Shown piece by piece: positions 36,556 through 47,459 of a stretch of 64,000 bases of DNA (the first letter of the stretch is position 1; each line of letters begins with the position of its first letter). Made by a program: the position numbers and the translations under genes. Source of the DNA: Notolepis coatsorum (lineage: Eukaryota; Chordata; Actinopteri; Aulopiformes; Paralepididae); assembly GCA_963971535.1 (NCBI GenBank), contig OZ020585.1:24123236-24187235 (forward strand). The letters are read 5' to 3'. The notes below the pieces were generated by a model. That model was given only the letters and a program-made list of their open reading frames with translations. It did no database searches and was not told where the DNA came from.

Positions 36556-36862
36556 TATTCACGGGTGTTTAAATTTTTATTTTGTTTCTATTTTATTTTA
36601 TTTTATACATATATAGTTTTTGTTTTTTGTTTTGCATATATATATATATATATATTTTTTTTTTTTCTTTTCTTTTCTTTTCTTTTTTATGTTTAAAATA
36701 GTACACTCATTTGAGTAGTGGAAAAGGGGTAGGATTAAATAAGTGTATACTTCTTCCTACTCCTTTTCGAACATGCAGATTGAGTTGTTTTTCTTTTTTT
36801 GTTATTGTTTGTTGTATTCATTGCATGTTCGAAATAAAGACTTCAAATCAAATCAAATCAAA
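36556..36862 (+). repeat. 3' UTR and tandem tail of the preceding LINE
   Basis: T- and TA-rich sequence, then CATGTTCGAAATAAAGAC and a tail of CAAATCAAATCAAATCAAA. A five-base tandem tail in place of poly(A) is typical of CR1-like groups. Confidence 0.7.
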
Positions 36863-37715
36863 CATTATTCCCATCATATTTGTTCAAAGCAATGTCTGGT
36901 ACCTGCGTAAATCCGTGTGCCTTCCACACACATGCCTGATGCAGATTAATCATAGTAAATAAAGGTATTGGAATGATTTGATAGTGTAATGTTTTTTTTG
37001 AGAAAAAGATAGTATGCAGCATATACTATATTAGCTTCAAAGTTAGGCAACAAGGTTTTGACATCGCTTTGCATGTACAGTATAGAAGGGCGACATCTGG
37101 GAGTGAATAACCTACATTTTGGGCGTCGCAATTATGCAAGCAATTGCGGACGCAATTATGTGCACAATTATTAACCCCTGCTCACCTGAGAAAAGGCATC
37201 ACAGACATTTACACAGATTGGAGGAGACAAGACCATGACACTATTCAAAAGGTGTTGGAATAGAGGCTACTAGCTCTCTCTTCAAAAGATGATGGCCAGT
37301 TCTGTCCCATGGGACCCGGTTCGCAATGGAAGGATCAGAGCAGAAATCTACGACCCAAAATACAATAGGCCTAACAAGTTATTATGTTTTTTAAGGGCTG
37401 TGGTCCCTGTGTAAACTTGGTCAAATTGTCACTGTAATCAAATTATATAAAATATGGGAGGTAGCTGTGTAGGCAGAGTGCATTGCTGCATCAATGGAGC
37501 GCATAACATAGTGTAAAAAGAGACTATTCCTCCCCCCTGGATAATAACGAGCATTATTGAGTATACACATTATCTGTGTCCATCTCATTATGATGGTGTT
37601 TTTCCAAATTCATATTTGAATTTAGGCTCATCCCCACTCTAAACACTCAGACTGTTTATAATTTCAATAGGCACGATTCAAAACACGTTTATTGCATGTT
37701 GATAGACGTAGAAGA
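36863..37715. other. No gene recognised
   Basis: Nothing supported. Confidence 0.4.
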
Positions 37716-37910
37716 TGTTTACATTTACATTTAGTCATTTAGCTGACGCTTTTATCCAAATCGACTTACAAGTTTTGTACGACAAGTCAGTATGAAGGGT
37801 ACAACTCTATCAGCTGAGTAACAATGTTCATCAAAGTGTTAAGACTTGAGTGCTATAGTGTTGAGTGTATGTTAGTATATTAGGAAGAGTGCATGACAGT
37901 AACAGGGTTC
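37716..37910 (-). repeat. SINE/LINE 3'-module (ATTTAGCTGACGC type)
   Basis: TTACATTTAGTCATTTAGC followed by TGACGCTTTTATCCAAATCG, a sequence shared by many teleost SINEs and LINE tails. A second copy is at 46674-46760. Confidence 0.65.
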
Positions 37911-38747
37911 GTTTTTTTTTTGTTTTTTTTTATTTATATTTCCATACAGTGTTGAGCTGCATCTCAAATTAGTCCTTAGGGTCCCAGCTTTCCATTGGTG
38001 TATGACACTTGTACTGTATGTGGTACCTACGGCTGACTTTGACCTTGGAATCCTTTTGAAAAAGTCTTAGGGCTAAAAAGATGTTCTGCTCACAATCCTA
38101 GTACCTTTCCCACTCTAATAATACAAATAATACAGTTTATTTCTTCATTCTCCCAGAGGGGCATGCCCCAGGACCCCCCTATAGGGGCTAATCCGCTGTA
38201 TAGTGAACACTCTGGCTATTCTCCTGCTCTGGAGTTACCTTTTGTGTACCAGTACAGTATATGTATCAATATGTAGGGACAGGCAAACAGGAGGTGAAGA
38301 ATAATGGGCTAACACATCAGGATCCTACAAATAACGTATACTGTAGTTATTATTAAACTACCAGGTACCTGTGCTATTATAACAGGGTATACGACCTACT
38401 GAGCAATAATCTAATCAAACATTTGGGAGGAATTTAGAGAGAATAGTTACTTTTTAACTACTGCGTAGCAATTATATTATTACAGGATAATGTATGACAA
38501 TAAAGCTGAGCTAAAATCTGGACATTTCAGGGAAGATGGAGTGATGATTTCTTCAGCACGTGATTTTATTTTCAAAATAACTTTATTACCGACACACAGG
38601 CAAACTACATTACTCCTTTATACTTTTGAGGCACTTAAAATAACTACGGGGTACATCTGTGCATTTACTTTGGAACAAAGGTCCAGCGGACGATGTGTTG
38701 TCATCGATACTGTCAGCCTCTGAAGACTCAGCTGTCGTTCCCCTCAC
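37911..38747. other. No gene recognised
   Basis: AT-rich. Nothing supported. Confidence 0.4.
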
Positions 38748-39262
38748 CAGGCACGGTGGTGTAGTGATTACACTGTCGCCTCACAGCTAGAAGGTCCTGG
38801 GTTCGATTCCCGTTTGGGGACCAGGTTGCCGTGTTGCCAGTTACCCAGGTGGGGTATCTTCTGGGCCTTTCTGTGTGGAGTTTGCATGTTCTCCCCGTGC
38901 TCGCAAGGGTTTCCCCTCCCTATAAGATAAACCTAATGGAAAAACATGCACAACAGATCGCTAACGCTGTCGCATCCCTGACGCATAACGTCTCCTCAAG
39001 GGGAAAGCTTCCATTTTTCCAGCTCTGTGCACAGTCCTCCTTTCATCCCTGGAAATAAATACAAATAGCAAGATATGCATACAGTATATGGTTCATCTTT
39101 GCATTTTGTTTAGCATTTTGTACTTTAGTTGTATATTTTTTGTATAGTGTTTGGTCTTTATTATTTCACTTTTTTTTACTGTATGAAGCACAATTCCAGG
39201 AGGGTCATACAGAACCAATCATTTCACTGTAATGTACGTGTACCTTATATGTGACAAATAAA
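38748..39262 (+). repeat. tRNA-derived SINE (V-SINE-like) with LINE-type tail
   Basis: The head GGTGGTGTAGTGATTACAC (A box) and CCTGGGTTCGATTCCCG (B box) is followed by TTTCTGTGTGGAGTTTGCAT and GTTCTCCCCGTGCTCGC. These are diagnostic of a common fish SINE. The distal part (TTTCACTGTAATGTACGTG, then TGTGACAAATAAAAC) looks like the LINE-derived tail, though the middle 39060-39200 may be foreign. Confidence 0.75.
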
Positions 39263-40696
39263 ACAAAACAACACACATGTGCTCTTCTGACAGCAAACCC
39301 AAAGGCTGCCCTTTCCAGTAGACAAAATGAGATGCAGTGCTATAAAGGGTATGCCTACATGCGTGAGCATGTTGGAAGGTTTCCTAATGGATGCCCCTCC
39401 AGTGGGGAAAATGTGATGTGTTGCCATACAGTCGACCTGTGCCGTTACAATGGGATAAAATTGAGGTTCCCTACAGGTGCTTTTCTGATTGATGTCCTTC
39501 CAAGTGAGAGACGGAAAATAATAGGGAAACAAGTATTGAGGGCCCTCTGTGCCCCTTCATGCAATACATTATGATGATCTGCCCTCTAGAGCCAGACAAT
39601 TCAATAATGAGTGCTCTGCTAGTGGAGAGAACAGGATGCAGCGTGATAAGGTGCCTTTACAATGGTCTAGACTTGACCTTCCCTATGGGTGCTGATCTGA
39701 CAGAATTCACCATAGAATAATCTTGAGCCATATTTCATTAGGGGGAAGCTACTCTTATAACACACTTACAAATTGTTGGGTGAGGGTGATGTGTGAACTG
39801 GAGGGGAAAAATGTTTTCTCAATAAAAGGGCAATAAAATAATTGGGTTTCGGAGATAACAGCTATGGTCTAAAGCTATGAGTCCTGTTTCTATGTTTGGG
39901 GACAACGGATGGAAATTAACCTTGTGCTAAATCCGGCAATTTTTACACTCCACAGTGTTAATTAATTTTGCATTGTCCCGTCCAAATAAACAAATTAAAT
40001 AAAAATAAATAAAATTCAAGGATCTATGAATATGCAAATTGGCAACAAACACCATTGATATTTACCAGGAATTCCTAGTCAACAGCTTTCAAGACAGTAG
40101 CATACATACTCAGGTTTCTATGTGTGCTGGAGCTAAAGCTGTCAAGTTACCACAAATTTGACCTATTGATGACATCACACATGCAACTCAGATTTCAGGT
40201 TAGTACAGATAAGCTCTTTCTCCAGTGGTGTGGGGGGAAAAAATAACGTAAAAAATTTGTGACTATTGACTAAATATCAATCTGTACAGTCATGCCTCCA
40301 ATAGGAGTTAACCACACACATTTTCTTTTTACATTTTTGAGTGGAGGGGATCTTTAATAACAAAAACCAAGAACGAGCCATTAATGAAATATACCTTTAG
40401 GAGTGGATCTTCTCTAGGAGATTGCGCTTTCTCTGGAGCTGTCCGTGGAACCCTGCGCAGCTATCATCAAAGTTAATGTGCATGTGTAATGAGTTATGAC
40501 TAATGAGTAGTGCTTTAAGAGTTGTTCCTCTCGTCAGTCCAGGTGTTGTGCACAATGGAAAAGATCCGCTCCGCGTTGGCAATCGTGCGGGTAAAAACGT
40601 GGCGAACCGACAGAAATGTGGCGAGCCGAAATTAACAATGCACACTCTGCACTGGGCTGTTTCTCCCCTGCCCCTTACTACCGGTGTCCCTGAAAC
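39263..40696. other. No gene recognised
   Basis: Short frames only, including one on each strand near 39250-39570 that match nothing known. Confidence 0.4.
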
Positions 40697-40701
40697 ATAA
40701 C

Positions 40702-40820
40702 TGTTTCAGTATATCTTTTATTAAACTGAGGTTACAGCAGTGCGCATGTCAACACATCACATCCGGTCAAGCACCACTAGGTGTCCCTCTAACACAGGCT
40801 ATAAACATATGCCTGTAACA
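40702..40820 (-). repeat. 3' LTR of the Ty3/gypsy element
   Basis: 119 bp with TG..CA ends, identical by eye to 45178-45296. Confidence 0.95.
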
Positions 40821-41021
40821 TCTCCTTTACTTTAGCTGTTTGCAAATAATGATATGCTTGCATCTTGTTTATCAATCACAACTTCAAATGACATTCTAAC
40901 ATAACATTGCCCAACTGTTTTTTTTTTTTTTTTATTTTTTTTTTCAAAGTCCAGTCATCATAATAACATTACTTCGATGACATTCTAACATAACATTGCC
41001 CAACTTTACTCTTAAAAAAAA

Positions 41022-44000
41022 TTACAAGTCCAGTCGTTGTGGTGGCCGTGACAGGCGGCCACTCCGTGAGTAGACACCATGGCCTGCCGTGTCAGTACCC
41101 CTTGTCGTCACGCCCGTCACCGGTGTCCTCGGTGCGTGTGGCGTGCAGGGATGTTCCTCGCCACCTACCTCCCCTTGACTTGGGACAATCTGCGTCCCGG
41201 CAGAGGCTGTCACTCCAGTGACATGAGCTTGGTCAGGACTGCTTTGCTCCGGCCGTAGTATGTCCGACTGTTGTGCTTGGGCTGAGCGCTCCGCAACACG
41301 CAGATCCACTCGGTTGCGTCTGTAGTGTGTGCCGTCCACATCCACCACAAATGAGCGAGGAGCGACCCTCTGGAGGCATTGGCCCAGGCGCCACCTCCCT
41401 GTGCGATCACCGGGCAGAGGCTTCATCCTTATGTGATCTCCAACATTAAGCTCTGGAAGGTCCCTGGCAGCCGTGTCGTAGACTGATTTTGCGATCCGCC
41501 TTTTCCACCGCAGCTTCTCTGCTACTCCGTCCACCACCCGTGGTAGAAGCAGGCTGTCTGTGACCGGCAGTGAAGTCTTGAGCCTGCGTGCCATTAAGCG
41601 CTGGGCCGGGCTGCTGTCCATCCCCTCGGTGGGTGTGTTACGCCAGTGAAGGATGGCCAACCATGTATCCGTGCCATCCAATTTTGCCCGCTTACAGAGT
41701 GATTTGACAATCTTAACGGCCGACTCCGCCTTGCCGTTGGATTGAGGATGTCGGGGTGAAGACGTGACATGGGAAAAACCCCAGCTCGCTGCAAACCTCC
41801 TGAACCGCTCGCACGCAAACTGTGGGCCATTATCTGAGATCACCCTGTCTGGCTGTCCATAACGTGCAAACTGAGCTTTGCATCGTGTGATGAGTGTGTC
41901 AGCAGACAGATCCGGCAGATGATCGATTTCCCAGAAGTCTGAGTATTGATCTACAATGATAAGATAGTCCTTTCCCGCATATGAGAAAACGTCCATGCTT
42001 ACTGCTTGCCACGGGCGTGCTGGTATGTCATGCGACATCATAGATTCCTTCTGCTGGACTCGTGCATACTCGTTGCATGCGGAGCAGTTTGCCACAAAGT
42101 CCTTTATTTCCGCTCTCATGTTTGGCCAGAAAAGGGTATCCCTGGCCCGCCTGTAACATGCCTCCCCACCAATGTGGCTAGTGTGTATGCGTTTGAGCAG
42201 TTCAGACCTCATGGCTTTTGGTATAATGACACACTGTCCCCTGTATAACACCCCATCTTGAACACTCAGCTCGTCTCTGAAGGGCCAGTATTCCCGCACT
42301 GCCAGTGGGGTGTCCTCTTTAAAGTCTGGCCAGCCACTGAGAATCACAGACGCCAGCTCCTGGAGCACATTATCTGTCTCTGTGTGCTGCACAATCTGGC
42401 CAAATCTAAAAGCCGTAACATTCAGGTGCTGCGCCTGGTCCAGTTGTGAATACTCTGCCTGGGTGCTGTCCACAGCGCACACAGCATGCTGCACGTACGG
42501 GGTGTCAGACCCATGGCACGGCAGGGTGGCCCTGCTCAGGGTGTCGCTGACATACATCTCGGGGCCAGGCTTGTAGACCACATCAAGATTATAGTTCTGC
42601 AGCTGCAGCAACATACCCTGGAGACGTTTCGGTGCACTCAGGAGGGGCTTCTTGAATATTGTGATCAGCGGCTTATGGTCAGTCTCTGCGGTGATAGTGT
42701 TCCTGCCATATAAGTACTGGTGGAATCTCTGGCAGGCGAAGACTATGCTCAGACACTCTTTCTCGATCTGAGCGTAGTTTTGCTCTGTCTGCGTCAGTGC
42801 CCTCGAGGCGAAAGCCACGGGCTGTCCCCCTTGCAACAAACAGCCCCCCAGCCCGGTCATGCTGGCGTCGCTCTGGATCGTAACAGGCTTTGTGATGTCA
42901 TAATATTTGAGTACAGGTGTGCTGGTGACCATTCGCTTCACTTCACGCACCGCATCTTCGTGTTTTGGCAACCAATGCCACATGACGTCTTTATCCAAGA
43001 GCCTGCGGAGCGGCTCACAGACCTCAGAGAGTTTTGGCAGAAACCTTGCTAGATACGTCACAAATCCAATAAAGCGCTGCACCGCTTTCACGTCTGTGGG
43101 CGTCGGCATTTCCAGCACGGCACGTGTTTTCTCTGGGTCAATTTTCAGTCCCTCCGCAGACAGTATGTGGCCGTGGAAGTGTACGGCCTTGAGTTTGAAT
43201 TGCAGCTTGCGCTCACTCAGCCTGAGTCCCACTGCTCTGCATCGTTCCATGAGAGCACTCAAGTTTTTGTCGTGGTCCAGTTCGGCTTCGGCATCCGTAT
43301 CGCCACATCCGACCACCAGGATGTCATCAGCGATCGGTTCGATACCGGCCAAGCCCGTTAGCAGCTCATGTTGTTTGCGCTGATATATCTCAGGCGCAAC
43401 AGAGACTCCGAAAGGGAGCTTGAGCCATCTCATCCGACCCCACGGCGTCCAAAAGGTCGTCAGACGGCTGCTCTCGTCGTCAAGTTTGCACTGTAAAAAG
43501 GCATCGCGAGCATCCGCCAGTGTGAAGAGGCGGGCCTTTGGCAACTTGTACAACACATCTTCCAGTGTAGGCATATGGTAGTGAGACCTCCGCAGCGCTT
43601 GGTTGAGAGGCTTCAGGTCAATACAAATCCTTATTTTATCTGGCTTTGCCACCGTCACCATGTTACTTATCCATGGTGTGGGCTCAGTCACAGGCGTGAT
43701 GTTGCCGACCCTGACATGTCTGTCAAGTTCCTCCTTGACTCTCTCCTTCAGAGCCACTGGGACATTCCTTGGTGCGCACTGCACCGGCACCACTTCAGGA
43801 TCCAGCTCAAAGTGTATCACTCCCGGGCCCGACTCGATTGGGTCATTAAAAACGTCATGATAGTCTCTCAGCAGCTGAACTTTTGTGAGGGGCATAGGTG
43901 GACTTGTATCAACTTTATTAAGTTCATCCGGAACCGTGAAGCTCACGAGGCCCAGACGTTCGCACGTGCTCCCCCCGAGAAGAGGCTTCTGCTCGGTGTC

Positions 44001-44468
44001 GACTACCTCAAATGTGAGATTGTGCTTTTCTCTGCGGATGACACATTCAGTGTGAAATTTTCCCAATGATGGCATGATCTCCCCAGAGTATAGTTTCAAC
44101 CTGGCCGTGCTCTGGTGTAGCGCCGCTCTGGGTGACAGCTTCTCTTTAATCCTGCGGCCCATGACATTGCAGGTAGAGCCTGTGTCCAGCTGGCACTGCT
44201 GCTTTTTTTTATTTAGGCTTAGATTCACAAACCACTTGCGCCCCTGCTGGGCCTTTGCAGTATTTACACATTCAGTGACTTGAAACAGTCTATCATCTGT
44301 ATCTGAGTATTCCCCCTTCTTGTCATCATCTTCAAGCACATTTATCTTTTTTACTCTGTCAGACCTGCTACCAGCCTGGCATACCTTGGCAAAGTGATTT
44401 GCTATGCCACATATCCGGCAGGTTTTACTATAGGCTGGGCACTGCCCCGTTTGTGGCTCCCCCCACAA
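41022..44468 (-). CDS. Ty3/gypsy pol region
   Basis: A frame of 1148 codons. In order: a CCHC knuckle (CRICGIANHFAKVC), an aspartic protease (LDTGSTCNV, near residue 95), reverse transcriptase (TLADARDAFLQCKL, WLKLPFGV, IADDILVVG), RNase H (TIQSDASMTGLGG, TEQNYAQIEKE, AETDHKPL) and integrase. The integrase has an HHCC finger (HTSHIGG..CSAC) and core motifs MDVF, ISDNGPQF and PQSNGKAES. Domain order is that of Ty3/gypsy, and the K02A2.6-like/Mag group is the likely relative. The product would copy and insert the element. Confidence 0.93.
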   Translation of the reverse strand: MWGEPQTGQCPAYSKTCRICGIANHFAKVCQAGSRSDRVKKINVLEDDDKKGEYSDTDDRLFQVTECVNTAKAQQGRKWFVNLSLNKKKQQCQLDTGSTCNVMGRRIKEKLSPRAALHQSTARLKLYSGEIMPSLGKFHTECVIRREKHNLTFEVVDTEQKPLLGGSTCERLGLVSFTVPDELNKVDTSPPMPLTKVQLLRDYHDVFNDPIESGPGVIHFELDPEVVPVQCAPRNVPVALKERVKEELDRHVRVGNITPVTEPTPWISNMVTVAKPDKIRICIDLKPLNQALRRSHYHMPTLEDVLYKLPKARLFTLADARDAFLQCKLDDESSRLTTFWTPWGRMRWLKLPFGVSVAPEIYQRKQHELLTGLAGIEPIADDILVVGCGDTDAEAELDHDKNLSALMERCRAVGLRLSERKLQFKLKAVHFHGHILSAEGLKIDPEKTRAVLEMPTPTDVKAVQRFIGFVTYLARFLPKLSEVCEPLRRLLDKDVMWHWLPKHEDAVREVKRMVTSTPVLKYYDITKPVTIQSDASMTGLGGCLLQGGQPVAFASRALTQTEQNYAQIEKECLSIVFACQRFHQYLYGRNTITAETDHKPLITIFKKPLLSAPKRLQGMLLQLQNYNLDVVYKPGPEMYVSDTLSRATLPCHGSDTPYVQHAVCAVDSTQAEYSQLDQAQHLNVTAFRFGQIVQHTETDNVLQELASVILSGWPDFKEDTPLAVREYWPFRDELSVQDGVLYRGQCVIIPKAMRSELLKRIHTSHIGGEACYRRARDTLFWPNMRAEIKDFVANCSACNEYARVQQKESMMSHDIPARPWQAVSMDVFSYAGKDYLIIVDQYSDFWEIDHLPDLSADTLITRCKAQFARYGQPDRVISDNGPQFACERFRRFAASWGFSHVTSSPRHPQSNGKAESAVKIVKSLCKRAKLDGTDTWLAILHWRNTPTEGMDSSPAQRLMARRLKTSLPVTDSLLLPRVVDGVAEKLRWKRRIAKSVYDTAARDLPELNVGDHIRMKPLPGDRTGRWRLGQCLQRVAPRSFVVDVDGTHYRRNRVDLRVAERSAQAQQSDILRPEQSSPDQAHVTGVTASAGTQIVPSQGEVGGEEHPCTPHAPRTPVTGVTTRGTDTAGHGVYSRSGRLSRPPQRLDL

Positions 44469-45120
44469 TATTTACAGCTCCACTGGGGCTCCCTCTCCGC
44501 TGGCGCCGCCCTCCTTTGAAATGCGCGCCTCTCGCTCTGTCTGTCAGCGGCATTCACACTGTCTGTCTGCGCTGGCGGGGCCATCACCCTTATATGTCTC
44601 TCGGTCAGTTCAGCGAGCCGACAGATTTCAGTCGCCGCTAGTAACGTTAACTCACGTTCCCGCAGTAAGCGCCTCCTGGTACCTTCATTTGCGACACCCA
44701 GCACAAGCCTGTCCCGAATCAGCTCGTCCTTCAGTGCGCGGTATTCACATGCTGACGCTCTCTCCTTTAGCCTCGTCAGGAACAGTCTATTGGCTCATCA
44801 GTCTCCTGTTTGCAACATCCAAACATGTATCTTTCATAGATCACATTCTTCGCCGGCTTGAAATGATCCCTCAATGCGCGCAAAATATTAGCTGGGTCCT
44901 TACGTTGATCATCCGTCAACTCGAGGCTGTGTGTATAAACATGACGGCACTCACTTCCCATTAGCCGTCTCAGCGTGGCTGCTTGGACTGGCTTCGGCTT
45001 TTCATTCAGACCGGTAGCTAGCAAAAAATCATCAAACTCTGCCCTGAAAACATCCCAGTTCTTCGCCAAATCCCCAGACATGCGCATGCCCTCGGGCGCT
45101 GGGATGCTGTTGCTCGCCAT
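44402..45120 (-). pseudogene. Ty3/gypsy gag region
   Basis: Starts MASNSIPAPEGMRMSG. It continues with WDVFRAEFDDFLLATGL and RRLMGSECRHVY, a capsid-like helical region of the gypsy gag type. A basic region and the zinc knuckle lie toward the pol junction. It shows about one break. Confidence 0.75.
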
Positions 45121-45177
45121 GGCGTGGTTTTATTCCTTATACGTTTATTTCTTTCGGAGCTCCCGCTTCTGACACCA

Positions 45178-45296
45178 TGTTTCAGTATATCTTTTATTAA
45201 ACTGAGGTTACAGCAGTGCGCATGTCAACACATCACATCCGGTCAAGCACCACTAGGTGTCCCTCTAACACAGGCTATAAACATATGCCTGTAACA
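45178..45296 (-). repeat. 5' LTR of the Ty3/gypsy element
   Basis: 119 bp, identical to the other LTR. On the minus strand TAATAAAAGATATAC near its downstream end could serve in transcript processing. Confidence 0.95.
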
Positions 45297-45301
45297 ATAA
45301 C

Positions 45302-46203
45302 CATGAATGAATGATATGTTTGTAACACAGCAGGGTCATTACAATAGGCTGAAAATGTTCATCGTTTTCTTGTTCACCTAATAATGTTAACCAATGGAAA
45401 GACACACACACACACCAACGTTCTTTCGCACTACTTTCCCCTCACAGCTGATCAGAGTATGGCTGGATGTACCGAACCGCGAAGTCGTGGGAATGAATAC
45501 ACGTACCGTTACACCCCTACTAGGGAGCATTCAAACTCATCCCACTGTGGAACGCTATTCAGCTAAAGGCCCTTTAGCTCAGTGAATGTTGCTCCCCATT
45601 CTAGTAGGTATGAGTCAAGGGTCACAAAAGGATTGGACACCGTTGTGGAACACCTCCACTTTCCGTGGATCAAGAGTGGTCAGGAGATTCTTCACCTACT
45701 GTATGATGATAGTACAATAACAAAACAAATAAATGAATCAAGTTTATTTTTACCGGACGTAAAACATGCTCAGGGTATCAACCAGAACGGTTTGGGCTTA
45801 TTGCATATAACACGTTTTATGTCGCAATCTATGGAAAAATACTGGATTCTCTTGGAAATGGACGATGTTTAGCGTGTAATAAACTACAATCTACAGTGTG
45901 TAGAAACAAACTATTTTTTACATGTTGGACTAGAAATAGTGTCTGTCAAATGAGCCATACTATTGTCTCCATAGCTATAATATAGAATATACAATAGTGT
46001 CCGCAAAGATCGTGAAATATCGCGAAAATGGTCATGAAAAGCTGGCGATAGACAGTGAATGATGGGGGAAGCTTATGGCGCTTAATGTGTTAAGAGGGCT
46101 TAGCCCCTTCAGTTGTATTGTTTGCCCCATCAGTTTAAACTGTATGTATCTATAGAAAAATAGCTAAATCAACAAAGTTATTGGCTGAGATACATCTACT
46201 CCT
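45302..46203. other. No gene recognised
   Basis: A short (CA)n tract near 45402. Frames match nothing known. Confidence 0.4.
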
Positions 46204-46410
46204 TAGCTGTTGTTTCAGGTCCATGAACAGCACTGGGAGAGAAAGAGGCTTAGCTGTTGTTTCAGAACAGAGAGAGAGCATGGACTGGGAGATGGAGAGA
46301 GAGAGAGGCTTACAGTAGCTGTTGTTTCAGGAAATGGACAGAGAGAGAGCGAGAAAGAGAGAGAGAGAGACCATGGACAGCACTAAGGCTTAGCTGTTGT
46401 TTCAGAACCA
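46204..46410 (+). repeat. Minisatellite, unit about 45-75 bp
   Basis: CTTAGCTGTTGTTTCAG occurs four times (near 46203, 46248, 46316 and 46388), separated by variable GAGA-rich spacers containing CATGGAC. Confidence 0.8.
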
Positions 46411-46673
46411 TAGACAAAGAGGGAGAGAGAAAGAGCTGCAAGCCGGATTTTGACCATTCATGAATGTTATAATTTTTTATTAACAATAATAATAAACACA
46501 ACACATAACATAGGCTAAAGTAATTGATTTATCAGTTGGTTGTGCATGAACCACATCCAGGCCTCACACACAGGGTCTTGGAGGAACTTTAGAATTGCAG
46601 TGGGGGCTTTTCTCATGGGAGCTGAAATAAAATTGTAGGGCTGAGTACAGCTTCAGCATCCTCTCACCCTCAC

Positions 46674-46760
46674 ATTTACATTTAGTCATTTAGCTGACGC
46701 TTTTATCCAAAGCGACGTACAAGTTCTGTATGACAAGTCAGCAGGAAGGGTACAACTCTT
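46674..46760 (-). repeat. SINE/LINE 3'-module, second copy
   Basis: TTACATTTAGTCATTTAGC followed by TGACGCTTTTATCCAAAGCG, close to 37716-37910. Confidence 0.65.
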
Positions 46761-47059
46761 ACAACTAATAATAATAATAATAATGCATTTTATTTATAAG
46801 GCGCCTTTCAGGACACTCAAGGTCGCCGTACAACAATTAAAAACAGTTAATTAACAATCACAATACATTTTTTAAATATAAATACAATAAATTAATACAA
46901 TAAATAAAACAATAAAATACAATCAATACATTTCTTTAAAAAATCAGACATATGCCTGCCTAAACAGGTGGGTTTTAAATGGGATGATGGAGTCAATGTT
47001 CCTGATGTCGGGGGGGAGGGAGTTCCAGAGGCGGGGGGCAGAGCAGCTGAAGGCTCTTG

Positions 47060-47459
47060 ACCCCATCCCACCCCGGACACAGCCTCTTCACCCTGCTCCC
47101 CTCTGGGAGAAGGCTGAGGATCCCAAAGGCTGTGAAAGCTTGTCACAGACTGAGTTTTTTTCCCTCAGTCGCCAGGCTGATCAATGCCTCAGGACCCCCC
47201 CCCCCCCTCCGCCCCCAAGTGACACTGGCACAATGCCACTGCACTGCACTGGTCTTTACTGGAACTCTGCACTTTACACTTTATACATATATATATATGT
47301 ATTTAAATTATTAATCCTCCACTGCACTGTTTTTGTCCTGTGTCTGTGTTGTTATTACTGTGAAAAAAACTATGAAAATGCATACACTGTAATGCCGCAA
47401 CAATTACCAATGTGTTTTACACAAATGGCTTAATAAAGGAATCTGAATCTGAATCTGAC
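47060..47459 (+). repeat. Nested LINE 3' fragment with GAATCT tail
   Basis: Encodes LLPSGRRLRIPKAVK and SFFPSVARLINAS, the C-terminus of a CR1/Rex1-type LINE. A 3' UTR follows, ending AATAAAGGAATCTGAATC and further TGAATCTGA units. It is inserted in the 3' part of the L2 element on the opposite strand. Confidence 0.75.

Larger units (their letters stand above)
40697..45301 (-). mobile_element. Ty3/gypsy LTR retrotransposon, very young (fossil, about one break)
   Basis: A 4.6 kb element on the minus strand between identical 119-bp LTRs, with the 5-bp duplication ATAAC at 40697-40701 and 45297-45301. The primer site next to the 5' LTR (TGGTGTCAGAAGCGGGA on the minus strand) fits the 3' end of tRNA-Leu. 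A purine tract AAAGTAAAGGAGA precedes the 3' LTR. The gag region is followed by one long pol frame. It looks nearly whole, with about one break in gag. Identical LTRs mean recent insertion. Confidence 0.93.

Noticed and set aside
42006-44069. Plus-strand frames of 80-164 codons
   Set aside because: They are shadows of the gypsy pol frame on the minus strand.
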